A DNA stretch of 12,726 nucleotides, from NCBI GenBank assembly GCA_025331125.1, contig JAOALB010000353.1, positions 1 to 12,726 of the forward strand, in the 5' to 3' direction. This document shows, piece after piece, positions 1-8,053 of the stretch. The stretch's first letter is position 1, and every line of letters begins with the position of its first letter. The notes below the pieces were generated by a model. That model saw only the letters and a list, made by a program, of their open reading frames with translations, was not told where the DNA came from and ran no database searches. A program made the position numbers and the translations under genes. Source of the stretch: Mycogone perniciosa (lineage: Eukaryota > Ascomycota > Sordariomycetes > Hypocreales > Hypocreaceae).

Positions 1-141
1 GCTGCCGAGCGCACCTTGCAGTGCAGGGAACGACGAAAGAGGAGAGAGCAAGAGCTAATGAAGATTCGGATGAAGCACGATGTAACCTGTTTTCCTCTCT
101 ACTCAACAAGCTTGTTAAAAATTCTAGAATCCAACTTGTAA
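1..141 (+). CDS. Possible 3' end of an unknown gene, cut by window edge
   Basis: Frame 1 is open from the first base to a TAA at 139-141, giving 46 residues. The first part is strongly basic and charged (RERRKRREQELMKIRMK), as in a short coiled coil or nuclear basic region, then becomes hydrophobic (LYSTSLLKILESNL). No family is recognised. Chance openness over 46 codons is quite possible, so this is only a candidate C-terminus. The gene would start outside the window. Confidence 0.2.
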   Translation, partial: AAERTLQCRERRKRREQELMKIRMKHDVTCFPLYSTSLLKILESNL

Positions 142-380
142 CAGAGTTTGAACACGATAGCAATAAAATCCTTGGTTGATGCATGAAATCCCTGTGCACT
201 TTAGGAGTTCGTAAACCTCTGTATTTAGCGGTTGAGCGTGATCTTATTCATACATTGTTATACAAAGCATCTAGTCAATGCAGCGCCACGCAAAGGAATC
301 ATGAAATGGTTAAAGAATTAAAGGTTGAAATGCCGTTATTGTCGTCTCCACACTTAAGCTAGCTACCTCCTTGATCTGAC
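142..380. other. Spacer without a recognised gene
   Basis: AT-leaning sequence between the possible gene end at 141 and the 3' end of the minus-strand pseudogene at 381. All frames are broken by stops. I see no RNA gene or repeat. It probably contains the 3' flank of the minus-strand gene. Confidence 0.4.
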
Positions 381-1319
381 CTACGGCCCAACTTCCGTCC
401 CGAAGGTAACCGCGCCCGCGGCCCGCATCAACACACTATGATGCTGCACTAATTGCTGTGCAATGTCCGCTTTGATAACCAGTCGCATAAAATCGTTCAT
501 TCCATGCCAACATCCAGATGAATTATCATATTCCAGCCGAATCGGAAAACCACAATAGTCAGGACGCACTTCAATATAGCTCAAGTCGTCAAGGCTTCCT
601 GTGAACTGTTTGGGTTTGACGCCTCCATCCCTTTCACGCCATTCTCCGCGGCGATTGTTCCATGCGTATTCCACTCCGCCCACAATGAGCGCTGTTGGGC
701 TCAGTGTAACGTGTTTCGTGGGTGTTTTTGATGTTCCCGTTCTCCTTTTGCGGCCTTTTCTTCCTTTTGTTTGAGGTTTGGTAAGTCGGTTACCGGCTTC
801 TTCATCTATGGAGTCTCCGGTGAGGTCGATGATAGTTAACCCGTTGTTGAGGGTTGGCGACCCTTCAAAGACTGAGTGGTCCACGCCGTGATCTGAGATC
901 GGCCCGTCCAGGAAAAATTCGTCGCACAGGCTTTGGAAGTCAACCGGTGACAAGCTCGGGTCCAGCGAGGGCAGGGCATCCTGTAGCAAATGAGCGCCGA
1001 GAACTGTAGATGCCCAGTTGTCTCCTTGAGGGCTGCCGCCATGGAAGAACATTGGCTCCCACTTCATATCCATGTCACCCTAGTGAACCGTCGTGCCCCA
1101 AGCCATACAGTCAAACAAAGGCTCCTCGATATCAGAGAAGTCTCCAGTGACGCCATTATCCCCGCCCTCAAGAGCATTAAGGGAATTGTTGGTGTTAAAA
1201 AAGTCCACATCATGGGAGGCAGCATCGTGTCCCCAAAAAGTGCCCAAGCAAGCAGCGTCACTAAGCTCGACTAACTACCCCCAGCCACCATCACCGTCCA
1301 TGTCGTTAGCATAAAACAT
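381..1319 (-). pseudogene. Pseudogene of an unknown nuclear-type protein with SUMO-interacting motif and NLS
   Basis: One minus-strand frame reads as protein from ATG at 1319 to the stop at 381-383 (312 codons) but is broken by TAG at 1275-1277 (codon 15) and TAG at 1080-1082 (codon 80). The frame stays protein-like on both sides of each stop, so they look like point mutations in one gene. The N-terminal third is acidic (DMDGDGGWG, DFSDIEEPLFD). Near residues 162-174 lies TIIDLTGDSIDEE, a textbook SUMO-interacting motif (hydrophobic core plus acidic tail). It is followed by a basic patch, KGRKGRKRR, like a nuclear localisation signal. The C-terminal 100 residues look globular (GGVEYAWNNRRGEWRERDGG). 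A TATA box lies 95 bp upstream. Both TAGs fit a CpA-to-TpA change (from CAG, or from TGG on the other strand), the dinucleotide preferred by RIP. Alternatives: a shorter gene starting at ATG 1073 (230 aa, intact), or readthrough. I recognise no family, so function is open. Confidence 0.6.
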
Positions 1320-1413
1320 CAGCCACTAGTGTAGAATTAACTGCAAAAGAAGGTTGAGATAGGATGAGGATAAAGAAGAAACCTACGATCGTCCACAGAC
1401 AGAGGAGCCGGAC

Positions 1414-1420
1414 CTTTATA
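1414..1420 (-). promoter_or_regulatory. TATA box for the minus-strand pseudogene
   Basis: TATAAAG on the minus strand, 95 bp upstream of the ATG at 1319. Between them is a pyrimidine-rich stretch ending TTCTTTTGCAG, which suits a fungal 5' leader or a small leader intron. The placement supports the upstream ATG (1319) rather than 1073 as the original start. Confidence 0.4.
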
Positions 1421-1422
1421 TC

Positions 1423-2371
1423 TCCCCTGTATCACTATGGCTGAACCCGCTTAAGAACGGACTGTAGAGGGAACGGCATCTATGATGACTGCGCAGTGTG
1501 GTCTGAGATGAGCGGGCGTTGTTTGCTACCGGATTGCTTAGCCAGCTATGCACTCGAGGCCAGCCGACGTTCTGAATCGTGTCCCAGTCCACCAGTGATC
1601 TGCAATCCTCCTCCCGGTTACAAATCGGATGGTACACAAAGATTCGAAAGGAGAGCCATCCAGACCTCAACTGCGTCATCTGTTCCGCGACGCCACAAGA
1701 CTGCCTGAATTCGGCGTAGCCCTCAGATTCAGAAATGTTCCCTCGTTTTCTCGGTCGCCAGCCACTGGATCAGCAGTTGACCCAGGCCCTTGATGAAGTT
1801 TGCCCTCTCAGATTTGCGGCCGGCAACTCAAACCACGCCTTCCAACCTCCGTTTATCGGCTTCCCGCATGCACCGGCTTGCCGCATGTTTGCTCCCCGTT
1901 GCCTCTTCCGCAACAAGTTCATTCCACTTTGCTTCGCTGCGAACAACTCAAATCTTATGCTTTGTACGACACCAGCCGAAGTGGCACTCGTCTTGACCCG
2001 TCGCTGACAGACTGATCCCTTCCTCGGCGGCAGCAGCTGGCCAATAAACATTCTGCCTGCTAGTCACCCATGGCATAAGAATTCTTCTCTATCTCGGCGA
2101 ATCAGTAACTCTGGCCTGGCTTGTACTGCAACTTTGAGCCAAGATAACCTTTGGAGCTCTCTCATATCCCCATATTGCTGCCTGACAGTTGTGTGACGTC
2201 GGAGACAAACGAAGCTAAATGAATGTAGTGAGTACCTCAGCCTGGCTAACATGTGCCAGCATTCACGGAGTACTGCGCACGTAGCCGCCTCCGACTATGG
2301 TCTGGTATTGGCTGTAGCATGCGTCAGAATGGTTGTCAGGTCCGTCATTTCAAAGGTTGGTACATATGTAT
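1423..2371. other. Gene-free stretch with one weak internal repeat
   Basis: Several 60-90 codon frames are open here on both strands, but none shows a domain, a consistent frame or intron signals. A diverged unit recurs with 120 bp spacing (about 1803-1832 and 1923-1952), which reads PLRFAAGNSN and PLCFAANNSN in one frame. It is equally well explained as a non-coding repeat. A CACGGAGTAC half-palindrome lies near 2265, related to those at 2372 and 5621. Confidence 0.4.
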
Positions 2372-2594
2372 TACTCCGTACAAAATGCGGACACTAATTT
2401 CGGCCTCTTCTGTATGTACCTTTAATATCTGGTAAAAAAAAATTATTAAGAGTGTGTACGGAGTAGATGACACCTATTTTGCTCCCAACTGTACACCATC
2501 TTTTCTCAAAATCTCGGTGTCGCCAGTACAAACGGCCGCTCCACGTCCTCATGATCTTACCCACCAGCATTTACAGTAGGGTGTCCGCATTTTG
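2372..2594. mobile_element. Candidate MITE (about 220 bp, terminal inverted repeats)
   Basis: CAAAATGCGGACAC at 2381-2394 is matched by its exact reverse complement, GTGTCCGCATTTTG, at 2581-2594. The left arm is preceded by TACTCCGTAC (2372-2381), giving an outer left end of 23 bases. The right arm diverges just outside 2594, so the right tip is mutated or lost. The interior has no coding capacity and contains an A9 run (2436-2444). A second internal inverted pair, TACTCCGTAC (2372-2381) and GTACGGAGTA (2456-2465), suggests nesting or a palindromic sub-structure. Non-autonomous, of DNA-transposon type; family not assigned. No clear target-site duplication is visible. Confidence 0.5.
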
Positions 2595-2904
2595 GAATTT
2601 GTCCATGGAAAGTTCTGAGCACAAGCTCTACCTCTGATTTCCGTAACCAATACTCCTATGAACGCAGCCCGACCGTGCTTTCTTAATGTTTTACCTAATA
2701 TTACATAATATTACATAATAACAATTTCGCCGTTGTCATATATAGGGAAAACGGCAAGAAACAGCCGAAAGCCGCTCTAAGCTCTTTACTAATAGAAAAG
2801 ACTAAATTTATAAGCCCCATGCCGTTTCTGACTTTTATCTTAATATCTAACATTAAAAAGCCATAAATGGCTTTTGTTAGGCTAATATTCAATAATAATC
2901 TGAC
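2595..2904. other. AT-rich block with short tandem repeat and hairpin
   Basis: From about 2690 the sequence becomes very AT-rich and starts with a near-tandem repeat of an ATATTACATA unit (2697-2720). A perfect 9-bp-arm palindrome (AAAAGCCAT, 2-base loop, ATGGCTTTT) lies at 2856-2875. No gene is credible. It may be a degraded transposon or LTR, but no matching ends were found. Composition changes abruptly at about 2905. Confidence 0.4.
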
Positions 2905-3527
2905 TAGTTGCAGCAGCAGCCTGCCTCACTAGGGATGTCGCCGCCGCCGCCGCGAACGGGGACGGAGCTGGCCAGGAACGGAGTGGCCCTGCCCCCGAAC
3001 CCAGTTGCCAGGGCCGTCCCCTCCTCAACGGACCCGGCTCCCCCGCCGCAAGAAAGAAACGCATCAGAGGGCCGCCCCCAGGGACGAAGGAACCCACCAA
3101 TATGGAAATCGACCCGATTCACTGGACGAAATCAGTCGGTTGCTAGCGCAGTTAACACTCAACGAGACATAGGCTTCAACTGAGCCAATGCGGTGGAAAG
3201 GCTACTGGCCTTTCCTCTGCGTCTTCCAAAAACAATGGGTGGATGTAGAAAACGTCACACGCATCATCGGCTTGCTCGCCATGTCTAACGAACAGGTGGT
3301 CAACCAACTCCTCGCAGAACTGCTATCCGAAATCCGCGACAGGCTGTACAAGAAGCATGGACGTCGCCTCACTTAACAAATACCCTGCAAATGTTCGAAG
3401 ACATCTCGATCTTCTAGAACCACATGCCCCATCGACAAAAGCCAGAACGAACCCTCATGGCACCATCGCGCGGGGCCACAACAGTATCCGCATTAGCCAC
3501 TGGGGTAGCACGGGACCTACCCTGTAG
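2905..3527 (+). other. GC-rich segment with broken coding-like frames, family unknown
   Basis: After the AT-rich block, GC content jumps, beginning with CAG and CCG triplet runs (2910-2956). A plus-strand frame reads protein-like from about 3050 (basic, RRKKE), through LDEISRLLAQLTLNET, a TAG at 3170-3172, then a 62-codon piece ending at 3376 (IIGLLAMSNEQVVNQLLAELL, amphipathic). A different frame continues from ATG 3357 to TAG 3525-3527 (56 codons, DVASLNKYPANVRRHLDLLE). The pattern, open segments in successive frames, resembles a decayed gene or transposon gag-like region. No diagnostic motif is present, so I do not name it. Confidence 0.25.
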
Positions 3528-3880
3528 CAAACCTTGCTGGGAAATGAACCCGCCTGTACCTACATAGTCCAGGAGCCATGTTACCTGTGTTTAAAGCTCG
3601 GGAATAACGGCCTGCAGATGCCTAACAGTGAAGCAGGCCCGCTAAACCGAGCCTTGTCATCAAGTCCCGAATATTCCCCAGTCTCCGTGGTACCATACCG
3701 CGGCTTTCTGCAGACACTGAAAGGGAGGCACCATCCGTAGAGCAAACAAATGGAGAGGGATCCGTAAAGCAAATGATTTATTTGTTGATGAAACCACAGT
3801 GTGTAGTGAATTTCCGCCACGTCACACCGTTGTACAAACGAGGTTAGTCTGTTTCAGCGACACGAATCGACATCACCACG
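3528..3880. other. Spacer upstream of the Ulp1 pseudogene
   Basis: A 68-codon open frame at 3534-3740 has no recognisable feature and no conserved neighbour frame, so I do not call it. The 100 bp before the ATG at 3881 contain pyrimidine-rich patches but no convincing TATA box. Confidence 0.3.
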
Positions 3881-5511
3881 ATGCAAGACGTTGAGCCGGA
3901 TGAAGACATGACTTTGTATGACAAACGAAAGGCAGACAGTAACATTCATATCCCTCGACAACTCAAGGAAATGGCTCCTCAGGCTTCGGTTGCACCGAAA
4001 ACCCCAGAATCACAGCGTCCTCATCTCCCAACGAAGACATTAAAGCTACATCGTGCCGTCAATGAGTGGCGAATCAGCAAAGAAGAGTGATCGCGAGCCT
4101 TCCACAGGAATATAACTCAGGGTTCTCCAGAGGATCTGGTGGGATTTGCCCAATTGTGCCCTTGGAGCCAGGCCAAGACTGCGTTGGAGCAGGCCCGAAA
4201 ACAGTTCATGAAACCTAGAGCGAACTGTCGTGGGCCACGCTTGGATACCGCCGTATATAAACAGAAAGGCGGGATCGCAATAAAAATTACTCATGGTATG
4301 AACCAACCTTGGTCGCGCATTTGTATCGTCTGTCTAATGATTATAGGCAATCATGGCCATATCGAGGACAACAGCGGCCTTTCACTGAAGGAACAGACGG
4401 ACGAAAAGACCATCGTGAGAGACTCGGGGTCGAGCAAAACCACGGTGGACCAGTCAATACCTTCCACAGAGGTCGCTGGCCGTTCCGACGGTCCGTTTAA
4501 CGAGCCACTATCCGTAGTCCCTTCTCCTAAGCAACAAGATTATCGACGGAAACGAAGAGGTGACAATTCAGCGCAAGAGTCAAAGCGACCCAGAACCGCA
4601 CATGCTGGTGCATCTACATCACCTCAGGCGCCAACCAGTCGAAAGAATGATGCATCAAGTCAAGTGGGACATGAGGAAGGACCCGACACCTCACTTGGTT
4701 CCACGCACTGCAGCAGCATCGATCCATCAAACAAGCCGTCATCGCAGGGGTTTGTTGCTAAGCTGGCGCCGACAGGGTGCAGGCTGGCGAGCAGTCAGAC
4801 ACCGGAGAGCCCAAAGCCCCAGGATACCAGGTGCCGATGCAGTCATTACCCGATTGCCATGCCATTACATTATCAGATGACGAAGACCATGGAGCTACTT
4901 TACGATGTCACTATTCGGCCAGCGACGAAAATTCAAGGTGCCTCAGGGATTTCAAGGGTCTTCTAAACGACGCCGTTGTGAACAATGCATTAAGGATTCT
5001 CGAAAATGTTGCGGGGGAGGAAATTTGTGTCATCGATCCACAGAGCTCAGGAACTCTCTCTCGCCTTAAAACTTTGGCTCCTCGGTCGAAGATAATACAA
5101 CCGATATTTATCGAGGGAACATCACTGAGTTCTCGGAATCTTGGATGAGCACCGCGACTTTCTTCAGATTCACGATTCACTACCAGATGGTCACCACCAA
5201 AAAAGGCCCAAAAATTAGCCCTGGATTTTTTTGGTGCGAATTTTCCACATGAGGACAAGCCGGAAGTTGTCTACAACTCGCCCATAAGTCAGACGGACAA
5301 ATACGCCTGTGGTGTTATCTATACAGCTCTTGGCTATCATCAAATAGCTGGAATTCGCATTCCAGCGAAGATGGAGGTTGCTTTGTGGTGTTGTCTGTTC
5401 ATAAGGCTGCTGATGCCACCGTCAGAGCAATCAGCTCAGAGTGCCAGCATGTACAACGATAAATTTACCGTAGGGGCACGGCGCGGTGGTTGGTGTATTC
5501 ACGCTGCCTAA
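3881..5511 (+). pseudogene. Ulp1-type (C48) SUMO/ubiquitin-like protease pseudogene
   Basis: In the Ulp1/SENP family a C48 cysteine peptidase domain cleaves SUMO from targets or precursors. Here it follows a long disordered N-terminus. From ATG 3881 one frame runs to about 4840, interrupted by TGA 4088-4090 and by a 51-nt intron (4296-4346, GTATGA...TCTAATGATTATAG) that keeps phase. This part is Ser/Pro/Lys-rich with an NLS-like RRKRR. The frame then moves by one base somewhere around 4800-4860. The next frame has AITLSDDED (4861-4887), a SUMO-interacting-type motif, then the domain start DFKGLLNDAVVNNALRIL. Near 5113-5120 the frame shifts again; there the HW motif reads CAC-TGA (His 5123-5125, stop 5126-5128 in place of the expected Trp), followed by VLGILDEHRDFLQIHDSLPD with the catalytic Asp at 5174-5176. 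At the A6 run 5199-5204 it shifts back to a frame carrying Gln 5290-5292 and Cys 5308-5310 in QTDKYACG, ending at TAA 5509-5511. It cannot make a full protein as written. Family call is firm; whether host gene or transposon passenger is unknown. Confidence 0.8.
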
Positions 5512-5767
5512 CTACGAGTCTGTGGGCAACGTGTCTTTCTTTTCCCATTGATACTTGGCCTGGAGGCATTGAAGTCAACGTCATCCGGATTAACTCGTCT
5601 GTTTGCTTCCCCTTCATGACTACTCCGTACGGAGTACATATCTCGGTGCTGTTGTTGACAGACAGTAACCATACGGAGTACGATCCTCCGTGCGTCGTAC
5701 TTGTACTCCGTATGTATGTAGTATTGCCACACCATACCCTTTCTTGGGTTCTTGTCTCATGTACGGT
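5512..5767. repeat. Palindrome cluster CTCCGTACGGAG with nested inverted repeats
   Basis: TACTCCGTACGGAGTA at 5621-5636 is a perfect 16-bp palindrome. ATACGGAGTAC at 5671-5681 and its exact reverse complement GTACTCCGTAT at 5703-5713 form an 11-bp-arm hairpin with a 21-base loop, inside which GTACGA and TCGTAC also pair. The same core recurs as single arms near 2265, 2372 and 2456. These look like transposon end remnants or a dispersed palindromic repeat. They sit exactly where Argonaute homology is lost. Confidence 0.6.
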
Positions 5768-6695
5768 TTATTGGAGGACGTGATTGGGCCGATGGCACGC
5801 TCTCCTTTCTTCCTGCATGCCGTCTGTCTCAATGTCTCGTGTGTTGGATCCAAACAGGGTACCAAAATTGGTTGAGGTTAGATCATTTGTGAGCTCGGAC
5901 ACCGTAAGCGCTCTGGTAGGCTGGGGACGGATCCGATATCTCTTTGCATTTGGTGCGGTGTCGTCTTCAGCCTCAGTCCTGTACTGTATAATGTATCCTT
6001 CTTCCTCACATCAAGCTCATCCATGCTGATGAGGTTAGACTTGAATTCTGTGGCAATGCTGTGTTCGTGTTGAGGGAGATGTTCTTTTAGCAATAGTTGG
6101 ACAATCCTCTTAGCCTTCTTGCCTGTGGGCGGTCTGTCACCTTGTTCTGGCATCATTTCGATGTTGTAGCGGAAAAGCAGCAGATCACCACGGAACACCA
6201 AATCCAAATGATTTGTCCACAGCACTATCTCCCTTCCCTGGGTACCGAAGCCTGGGCGCTGAGAATATCAGCGGTCCAGCGCCAACTGTGTTTTCGTGGT
6301 TGTAGAGTTGGCGGAACTCTCGATTTCCTTTCGATGCGCATGACGTGCATATCGGGTTGACTAGGGCGGCTGTCCTGGCTAGATGATGATCACCACTTGG
6401 CCATCTAGAATAGAACCGATCGCATCGCAGGATCTCACCTGAAAACTTGAACTTCGAGCGGGCCACCGCGGCCCCTGCCAAAACTGCCACCACCGCCTCT
6501 CCCTCGACCTCTCCCAGTAACTTGTTGACCATAGGTAATCGTTGCGGAGCCTTGCGGTGTTGAGGCCCCGAGGCCTCTTCCAGCGGTATGTGAGGGAAGT
6601 GACAATTCCTCGCCACGCCTACGACTACGATCGGTGCCTCTACTGCGTCTACGTCTACCTCTACGGCTACGGGTAGACTGATGATCGTCAGTCAT
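5768..6695 (-). pseudogene. 5' fragment of an Argonaute (QDE-2-like) gene: N domain and part of linker 1 only
   Basis: Argonautes bind small RNAs and silence matching transcripts. ATG at 6695 opens an Arg/Gly-rich N-terminus (SRRGRRRRSRG, then GRGRGRGGGGSFGRGRGG near residues 61-78), as usual in fungal Argonautes. A 60-nt intron (6438-6379, GTGAG...CATCTAG) leads to SQDSRPSQPDMHVMRIE. After a one-base frame change near 6260 comes the hallmark RPGFGTQGREIVLWTNHLDL, then YNIEMMPEQG, PTGKKAKRIVQLLL and IATEFKSNLIS (N domain). A second frame change near 6008 gives EEEGYIIQYRTEAEDD and the start of linker 1, ALTVSELTNDLTSTNFGTLF. Likeness to Argonaute fades soon after, and the frame stops at 5768-5770. 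About 300 codons remain of the roughly 900-1000 usual. PAZ, MID and the catalytic PIWI domain are absent, so no silencing activity is possible from this copy. It lies head to head with the unknown pseudogene at 6985. Confidence 0.85.
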
Positions 6696-6984
6696 TTCGG
6701 AATCTATGGCTATTCATCCAAAGTCATAGATACCTCTAGTACGGCAAAATTTGAAGAGAAGGCTCCAAGGCATGAAACATTTTGTGTTCCAACGCCCTTG
6801 ACCTCGAGCCCGTAGGACAAGTAAATATGTAAACTTTGCCTAGCCCTGACGTATAAATATCATCACCTCCCCTCCACAAGGGCAATAAAGTATGACATAC
6901 TGAACAGTCAGTCAAGTTCACTTTGAATTAGTTATGCGACACTATGAATTGATAGTAGCTTATACATAAGTGTCGATCAATTCA
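6696..6984. promoter_or_regulatory. Intergenic region between divergent pseudogenes, with a TATA-like site
   Basis: Separates the minus-strand Argonaute start (6695) from the plus-strand pseudogene (from about 6985). TATAAATA at 6852-6859, followed by the pyrimidine-rich CATCACCTCCCCTCCAC, could be a plus-strand core promoter. No convincing minus-strand TATA box is seen close to 6695. No ORF in the stretch is credible. Confidence 0.35.
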
Positions 6985-7598
6985 TTATTCGTGGAAGCTT
7001 TTGGAAAGGATAAGGGCCTTCATCGGCAATTGGTGCGATTCATCCGACAGTTTCTGGCGGCCGAGGAAAGTGACGAGATATATCAGCTGTTCCAACGGAC
7101 GTGCCTCCCAAACTGCCAGGTCTTTTAGAGCGGTATGCCGCGTGAAACTGCCCAGCGTTGGGCTGACAAACATGACATACACACACTGACTACGGCCATG
7201 GGTCCTCTAATGGATAATAAGCATCCGCTATGCTCTCACAATAAGAAGTCGCCTAAGGCATGGTATAGGTACATTCATGGAGCTTCGGCTGTGTTCGCCT
7301 GGTATATCGCCGGAGGTGAGGTGGTTACCTTTCTTAGCAGGCTCCGCCACAGCGATTCCACCCATCCGGCCAAACATACTACCAAACGATTGAGGAGCCC
7401 ATCATCACAGGGAAGTTTGGCAATAGACCTGTAAAGCGAATTCTTGTGGTCCAACCAACTGTAGCGGGAGCCGCGGATTTTACATACCAGATGTGGACTG
7501 TGGACCAGACTTCCCTATGGAATATCGCCTTTAGGGGGGCAAACCATCATTGGCCCATTGGCGAAACGTCAAGGCGAGCCCACAGAAACAGGAAATGA
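6985..7598 (+). pseudogene. Pseudogene of an unknown fungal protein family
   Basis: A frame opening before 6985 reads KDKGLHRQLVRFIRQFLAAE, then EIYQLFQRTCLPNCQVF, meets TAG 7126-7128, and continues in the same frame as MPRETAQRWADKHDIHTL, AMGPLMDNKHPLCSHNKKS, KAWYRYIHGASAVFAWYIAG. At 7342-7344 it shifts to the frame PPQRFHPSGQTYYQTIEEP, GNRPVKRILVVQPTVAGA, DFTYQMWTVDQTSLWNI, ending at TGA 7596-7598. Aromatic and Cys residues are regularly spaced and the two halves join naturally, so this was one gene of roughly 200 residues. I believe similar uncharacterised proteins occur in filamentous ascomycetes, but I know no function. No in-frame ATG is visible at the 5' end, so a first exon or start has been lost or lies upstream of an undetected intron. 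Confidence 0.55.
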
Positions 7599-8053
7599 AG
7601 CTCCCAGAGGTGTATATCAATTTTAAAAGAAGCATACCGTACGTAAACTAACTGGCTTATAGCAGGCACAGACGCCTTCCAAGGATGCATTGAAAGCACA
7701 AATAACCTCCACCTGTAGGGCAGAAAAGCCGACGAAAGCAATCAAGAGAAAAGGAGAGCAGGAAAATCGTGGGAGTAACAAGACTCCCAAGAAGAAGACG
7801 AAAACGAAGAAAACTAAAAAGCTTGATAACAAGCCGAAGGAGGTCAAAGAGACAGGTGTGCCTATCTCTTTTTGTACATTGTACGGTTCTGTCGTTGTTT
7901 TGACGTTTGACGTAGTTTTGACGTACGTGACCCCGCACATGGCTATTTAAAACCCGCTAACACCCTTCTCTTCACCTTTCCAAAACCCAGCCTCGACCCT
8001 TCTTCACGTCTTGCAATCTAAACAATTTATGATCACACAAAACATTGCTAAAT
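7599..8053. other. Spacer with purine-rich tract upstream of the RNase III-like gene
   Basis: From about 7725 to 7860 the plus strand is strongly A/G-rich (AAGAAGAAGACGAAAACGAAG), which yields a Lys-rich open frame (7690-7950). I treat that frame as low-complexity sequence rather than a gene. At 7895-7927 the TTTTGACGT unit recurs three times with small changes. Confidence 0.4.
7944..7952 (+). promoter_or_regulatory. TATA-like box of the RNase III-like gene
   Basis: TATTTAAAA lies 110 bp upstream of the ATG at 8054. The intervening sequence is rich in C and T (CACCCTTCTCTTCACC, CGACCCTTCTTCACG), typical of a fungal transcription start and leader. This is the best-formed promoter in the window and suggests the gene is, or recently was, transcribed. 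Confidence 0.5.

Noticed and set aside
1735..2051. Overlapping open frames on both strands, about 90 codons each
   Set aside because: No family features; a 120-bp diverged repeat and neutral composition explain the openness.
2908..3183. 91-codon Pro/Arg-rich frame starting with ATG
   Set aside because: Biased by CCG-rich sequence; a neighbouring frame is more protein-like from 3050 onward, so this frame is probably a shadow.
7690..7950. Lys-rich 86-codon frame
   Set aside because: Explained by an A/G-rich tract; low complexity, no domain, and its end overlaps the promoter of the RNase III-like gene.
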